Positions 6,862-9,202 of a DNA stretch of 9,202 nt are shown piece after piece. The stretch is taken from contig NZ_CALJRY010000034.1 of NCBI RefSeq assembly GCF_937976295.1, positions 1-9,202 on the forward strand, given 5' to 3'. Each line of letters begins with the position of its first letter. Positions within the stretch are counted from its first letter, which is position 1. The position numbers were made by a program, and so were the translations under genes. Source of the stretch: an uncultured Rothia sp. (GTDB lineage: Bacteria > Actinomycetota > Actinomycetes > Actinomycetales > Micrococcaceae). Under the pieces are notes generated by a model that searched no databases, was not told where the DNA came from, and saw only the letters and a program-made list of their open reading frames with translations.

Positions 6862-6911
6862 GTCGTGTGTGCAGAAGAGTGCGCGCGCAGAAAGAGCACA
6901 CGCAGAACGAC
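6862..6911 (+). repeat. Interrupted inverted repeat with an alternating GC core
   Basis: GTCGT (6862-6866) can pair with ACGAC (6907-6911), and GTGTGC (6867-6872) with GCACAC (6896-6901). Five bases (6902-6906) are bulged on the right arm. The core TGCGCGCGCA at 6880-6889 is its own reverse complement. It lies between the two terminator-like hairpins. Its function is unknown; it may just be part of an end-of-transcript structure. Confidence 0.4.
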
Positions 6912-6927
6912 AGTGTGCATAGAAAAG

Positions 6928-6958
6928 GGGGCGCCTCCCATGTACCGGGAGGCGCCCC
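6928..6958 (-). terminator. Rho-independent terminator of nucS (also a hairpin for the plus strand)
   Basis: Twelve perfect pairs join GGGGCGCCTCCC (6928-6939) to 6947-6958, with a seven-base loop ATGTACC. Read on the minus strand the stem is followed by CTTTTCT, the T-run expected of an intrinsic terminator, 50 bases beyond the nucS stop. Read on the plus strand there is no T-run, but the hairpin could still act as a backup stop for atp transcripts. This suits the convergent arrangement of atpC and nucS. Confidence 0.8.
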
Positions 6959-6982
6959 TCAAGCTATGTGTAGCCGCCTAGC

Positions 6983-7016
6983 GAGAGCCGTTTAGACCAG
7001 AGAGCCGTTTAGAACA
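6983..7016 (+). repeat. Two tandem copies of a 17-bp unit at the nucS 3' end
   Basis: The unit at 6983-6999 is repeated at 7000-7016 with one mismatch (C at 6997, A at 7014). The shared core is GAGAGCCGTTTAGA. The second copy contains the nucS stop codon (7009-7011, minus) and the last codons; the first copy lies just beyond the gene. This looks like a local slippage duplication that left the reading frame intact. Confidence 0.85.
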
Positions 7017-7722
7017 GGCGGTCAGCCGAGTCGTCCACGCCGCGCATCGCGTCGTAGTCCAGGCTCACGCAACGGATGCCGCGGTCCTCAGCCAGGGTAC
7101 GAGCCTGCGGCTTAATCGTCTGCGCCGCAAACACGCCGCGCACCGGTGCCAGCAGCGGGTCGCGGTTGAGTAGCTCCAGATAACGGGTCAGCTGCTCCAC
7201 ACCGTCAATATCGCCCACACGCTTGAGCTCGACCGCCACGGAGACGCCGTGCGCATCCTTCGCCATGATGTCTACCGGACCGATAGCGGTCGGGTACTCG
7301 CGGCGCACTAGCGAATAGCCCTCACCGAGAGTGTGGATCTGCTCGGCAAGCAGACGCTGCAGGTCAGCCTCCACACCGTCCTTGATGAGGCCGGGGTCAA
7401 CACCCAAGTCGGTGGCGTGCTCGTGCTCAATCTTGTAGATACGAATCATGAGGCGGTCATCGCTCTTCGCCGCCTGAACGGTCCACAGCTGCTGAACATC
7501 GGACTCCAGGTCCTCACGGATGCTCTGCGGAACATCCTTGCGCTCAGCCACCAGCAGGGAGCAGGGAGGGCTCATCCAGTTCAGAGGCTTGTAGGAACCG
7601 CCGTCGGAGTGAATGAGGACGGAGCCGTCATTCTTGACCATCAGCAGGCGGGTAGCGCGGGGCAGGTGGGCGCGGAGGCGGCCCTCATAATCTACGGAGC
7701 ATTCAGCAATGACAATACGCAT
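7009..7722 (-). CDS. nucS: Endonuclease NucS (EndoMS), mismatch-specific
   Basis: NucS cuts both DNA strands at mismatches and replaces MutS/MutL mismatch repair in many actinobacteria and archaea. The 237-residue product is full length. The N-terminal DNA-binding domain (about 1-115) has the GGSYKPLNWM segment at 41-50, including Trp50. The C-terminal nuclease domain carries Asp151 (GPVDIM), Glu165 and Lys167 (VAVELKR), the metal-dependent PD-(D/E)xK site. The protein ends in ADRLF, which resembles a sliding-clamp binding tail; clamp activation of NucS is reported in related bacteria. No proper Shine-Dalgarno precedes the ATG at 7722, and a TAAAGT box six bases before it suggests a leaderless mRNA. 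The gene converges on atpC and lies 56 bases downstream of the Imm1-like gene. Confidence 0.95.
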   Translation of the reverse strand: MRIVIAECSVDYEGRLRAHLPRATRLLMVKNDGSVLIHSDGGSYKPLNWMSPPCSLLVAERKDVPQSIREDLESDVQQLWTVQAAKSDDRLMIRIYKIEHEHATDLGVDPGLIKDGVEADLQRLLAEQIHTLGEGYSLVRREYPTAIGPVDIMAKDAHGVSVAVELKRVGDIDGVEQLTRYLELLNRDPLLAPVRGVFAAQTIKPQARTLAEDRGIRCVSLDYDAMRGVDDSADRLF

Positions 7723-7728
7723 CCGTCC

Positions 7729-7734
7729 ACTTTA
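7729..7734 (-). promoter_or_regulatory. Possible -10 box for leaderless nucS mRNA
   Basis: On the minus strand TAAAGT fits the TAnnnT -10 pattern and is followed by six bases and then the nucS ATG. Transcription would then start at or within a base of the start codon. The -35 region is poor: about 17 bases upstream the hexamer TGTGCA matches TTGACA at three positions. That hexamer lies within the palindrome TGTGCACA at 7750-7757. Confidence 0.45.
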
Positions 7735-7778
7735 CCAGTAGTGGGTCATTGTGCACACGCCGTCTGCGGGTTGGTTAT

Positions 7779-8186
7779 TTATAGTCTCTCCCATGTGTAG
7801 GGTAGGCCCACGTGGGAGATACACCCAGTCTTGAAATACTGTACCGCACACTCAAAAGCCTGCTCTTGAGTCACTAATTCGTGTTCCGTGAAGAGGCTCA
7901 GCTGCCCACCCACCAGTATCTTAACTGTTGCTGTGTCACTCATCTGTGGGTTTCTGACGTTTAGAATGGTGCCCTCTTCACATCCGGTGAGTACATACCG
8001 TTGAGGACCTCCGCCGATCATGAGGTGGTTGTTATCGGGGTCTTTACTGGGATGATACAGGCTGAGCAGGGTGTGGTGGTTGGTGCCCAGACGTTTCAGC
8101 AAGGCCAGCAGTTCCCCCGTTGATACGATGGTGTGCTCTGTATCCTCGCTACGGTTTCCAACCCAGTGATCAAGAATAGCTTTCAT
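7779..8186 (-). CDS. Imm1-like immunity protein
   Basis: The 135-residue protein has the layout of the Imm1 family, which protects cells against toxins of polymorphic or interbacterial toxin systems. An N-terminal strand-helix (STGELLALLKRL, about 22-33) comes first, then beta-rich sequence with a glycine cluster (MIGGG, 56-60). The family-like end has GGQLSLF (93-99), a helix QEQAFECAVQYFKTG (107-121), and a closing tryptophan (Trp132). The likely role is binding and blocking a toxin in the cytoplasm; no toxin gene is in the window. AGGAG (8195-8199 on the complement) precedes the ATG by a good distance. GC is about 53% over 300 bases counted by hand, a little below the atp genes. The Imm1 call rests on pattern memory, not a profile search. 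Confidence 0.65.
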   Translation of the reverse strand: MKAILDHWVGNRSEDTEHTIVSTGELLALLKRLGTNHHTLLSLYHPSKDPDNNHLMIGGGPQRYVLTGCEEGTILNVRNPQMSDTATVKILVGGQLSLFTEHELVTQEQAFECAVQYFKTGCISHVGLPYTWERL

Positions 8187-8330
8187 GCGGCATTCTCCTA
8201 GGTGCGCTCATCATGATGTGGGTGATACATGAGTGTATTTTATAGTGTATGCGGGGGCAGCGTTGTTTCTTTGCCGCTGATAGCCCGGTGAGAAAAACCG
8301 AATACTTGAAACAATCAGAAAGTGCAGGCT
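8187..8330. promoter_or_regulatory. Divergent intergenic region between the two small accessory genes
   Basis: These 144 bases separate two genes read in opposite directions, so both promoters should be here. The AT-rich stretch at 8236-8246 gives TATAGT on the plus strand and TATAAA/TAAAAT on the minus strand as -10 candidates. No convincing -35 was found for either. A perfect 10-bp palindrome CATCATGATG lies at 8209-8218, within a looser inverted repeat CTCAT (8207-8211) / ATGAG (8229-8233). It could be an operator in the leader of the minus-strand gene. Confidence 0.4.
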
Positions 8331-8795
8331 ATGAAAGATTTTGCGTATGGTCAGCCATTAGAAGCGACTGAGGCGGAAAAAGTAGTGCAGCGTCTTATCC
8401 GTGTCTTTTTCAGAGGACATATGCTCTGCTCAACACCTAATAACTCAAACGAAAATACAGTGAGTTTCTCGTATAAGCGACCATTCGGATGCGAAAGCGG
8501 CCAGCCTCAGCTGGTTCGCCCCCACCGGCTGGGTGAGCTTTTTCCTCACCAAATGCTTTATGTGCTGCGGCATTATGTGTATGACGGTCTTCAGTTGCCT
8601 GTCTTCACTGCTCTCAGCAGCGAGATCCAGCACGATTTAGAAGACGTGGATTCTATTAATTTCTACGAGCACGCCTATATTTTTGATAAAAATTTTTCGC
8701 GCTGTTTTTACGTTATGGATTCTTGCAATCTTCACGGCAATACATATGAGGCTATCCTCACCGAGTATGCTCCTTTAGACGAGACCCTGGTATAA
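8331..8795 (+). CDS. Hypothetical protein, possibly a second immunity protein
   Basis: I do not recognise this 154-residue protein. It is soluble, with no signal peptide or membrane helix. It starts with a helix (ATEAEKVVQRLIRVFF, 12-27), has aromatic-rich helices in the middle (HQMLYVLRHYVYDG, 73-86), and ends with probable beta strands rich in Tyr, Phe and Asp (FYEHAYIFDKNFSRCFYVMD, 111-130). The composition and its place beside an Imm1-like gene suggest an immunity or antitoxin protein, but no motif proves this. ATG at 8331 is preferred over an in-frame GTG at 8322 because GAAAG at 8318-8322 is then correctly spaced. GC is about 46% (209 of 455 bases from 8341, hand count) against 55-58% in sampled atp lines, a sign of horizontal transfer. 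Confidence 0.75.
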   Translation: MKDFAYGQPLEATEAEKVVQRLIRVFFRGHMLCSTPNNSNENTVSFSYKRPFGCESGQPQLVRPHRLGELFPHQMLYVLRHYVYDGLQLPVFTALSSEIQHDLEDVDSINFYEHAYIFDKNFSRCFYVMDSCNLHGNTYEAILTEYAPLDETLV

Positions 8796-8825
8796 CCTTT
8801 AAAACTGGAATGGGTAGTGGCGCGG

Positions 8826-8831
8826 TAGAAT
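8826..8831 (+). promoter_or_regulatory. Possible -10 box giving a leaderless mRNA for the last gene
   Basis: TAGAAT fits the TAnnnT -10 pattern and ends seven bases before the ATG at 8839, which places the predicted transcript start on or beside the start codon. There is no good -35 hexamer 16-18 bases upstream. TAGGG at 8831-8835 could alternatively act as a close Shine-Dalgarno if transcription starts further upstream. Confidence 0.4.
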
Positions 8832-8838
8832 AGGGCTC

Positions 8839-9165
8839 ATGGCACGTAAGAATCATCCCGGCAGGCGAGCATCCGGCACCACCAGCGATAAGTGGCACCG
8901 TCAAGCACCCGCAGGGCGTGATATTAGCAGGATCCTCGACCCTGCGCCCCGATTGGAACGTGACCGATACGGTGACTGGCTGGTGCAATACATTCCCGCC
9001 GTCAACGCCCAAAAAACCTACACCTGCCCCGAATGCTACCGCCCGATCCCGCCCAGAACAGCGCATCTGGTGGTGTGGCAAGAAAGCCATACGATGGGCC
9101 GTAGCCGCGCTATTGATGAGCGCAGGCACTGGCATCAGCATTGCTGGCGAACCCGCCGTAAATAG
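8839..9165 (+). CDS. Small conserved actinobacterial protein with a probable zinc site
   Basis: The 108-residue, very basic protein matches a family common in actinobacteria and often labelled 'ATP/GTP-binding protein'; no nucleotide-binding motif such as a P-loop is visible, so that name seems unsupported. The conserved half has CPEC (Cys63, Cys66), His76 in a PPRTAHLVVW segment, and RHWHQHCW (His97, His99, His101, Cys102), which looks like a small zinc-binding fold. The N-terminal 45 residues are rich in Arg, Lys and Gly and are probably disordered; together with the zinc site they could bind nucleic acid, though this is inference. Relatives are, from memory, found near nucS in other actinobacteria. 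A TAGAAT box sits seven bases before the ATG. Confidence 0.8.
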   Translation: MARKNHPGRRASGTTSDKWHRQAPAGRDISRILDPAPRLERDRYGDWLVQYIPAVNAQKTYTCPECYRPIPPRTAHLVVWQESHTMGRSRAIDERRHWHQHCWRTRRK

Positions 9166-9202
9166 GCTGAACACTGCACATAAGGTGCAACCCAAGACCA
9201 AG

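Noticed and set aside
6763..6900. Frameshifted remainder of the epsilon C-terminal domain
   Set aside because: The other two plus frames after the stop give Pro/Gly/Arg-rich sequence, not the Ala/Glu-rich helices of epsilon, so the short form appears genuine.
7333..7800. Plus-strand open frame opposite nucS
   Set aside because: nucS has its full set of catalytic residues; this frame has no motif and is explained by antisense codon bias.
9175..9189. Five-pair stem TGCAC/GTGCA after the last gene
   Set aside because: Too short, with no T-run, and too close to the window edge to judge as a terminator.
8758..9201. Minus-strand open frame opposite the last gene
   Set aside because: It opposes a gene with a conserved Cys/His pattern and lacks any recognisable domain.
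1..9202. CRISPR array, tRNA, rRNA, insertion sequence or attachment site
   Set aside because: No spaced direct repeats, cloverleaf-like segments, transposase genes or flanking target duplications were seen, including around the 7779-8795 block.

Overview
This window carries most of the ATP synthase operon of a high-GC actinobacterium, followed by the mismatch endonuclease gene nucS and a short, more variable stretch. The protein sequences suggest Micrococcaceae, with Rothia as the best guess. The clues are a 270-residue delta subunit, an alpha subunit starting MAELTI, a very short epsilon subunit, NucS instead of MutS/MutL, and about 55-58% GC in the atp genes. The genus is inferred from familiarity, not from a database comparison.

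Layout. Positions 1-6762, all on the plus strand, hold atpB (its 5' end lies outside the window), atpE, atpF, atpH, atpA, atpG, atpD and atpC. This is the standard bacterial order a-c-b-delta-alpha-gamma-beta-epsilon. Together the products form the complete F1Fo ATP synthase: a, b and c make the membrane proton channel and rotor, delta links the stator to F1, and alpha3beta3-gamma-epsilon is the catalytic head. Some joints are tight (atpF/atpH overlap by one base; atpD/atpC are two bases apart). Others are long and hold strong RNA hairpins: before atpE, atpA and atpG. They divide the transcript into B | E-F-H | A | G-D-C.

Positions 6763-7008 have no gene. This stretch holds a branched GC-rich hairpin fitting the end of the atp transcript and a 12-bp hairpin that, read on the minus strand, is followed by a T-run and fits a nucS terminator. 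It also has a 17-bp tandem duplication running over the nucS stop codon. nucS (7009-7722, minus) faces the atp operon and has a possible leaderless promoter.

Positions 7779-8795 look like an accessory insert of two divergent small genes with lower GC: an Imm1-like immunity protein (minus) and an unrecognised 154-residue protein (plus, about 46% GC by hand count). No toxin gene is in the window. The last gene (8839-9165, plus) encodes a small actinobacterial protein with a CxxC...HxxxxC pattern that probably binds zinc. From memory, genes of this kind occur near nucS in other actinobacteria, so the two-gene block may have been inserted between conserved neighbours.

Most of the window is ordinary. 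The points worth a second look are the hairpins at three atp gene boundaries, the one-domain epsilon subunit, the orphan immunity-like block and the possible leaderless starts.
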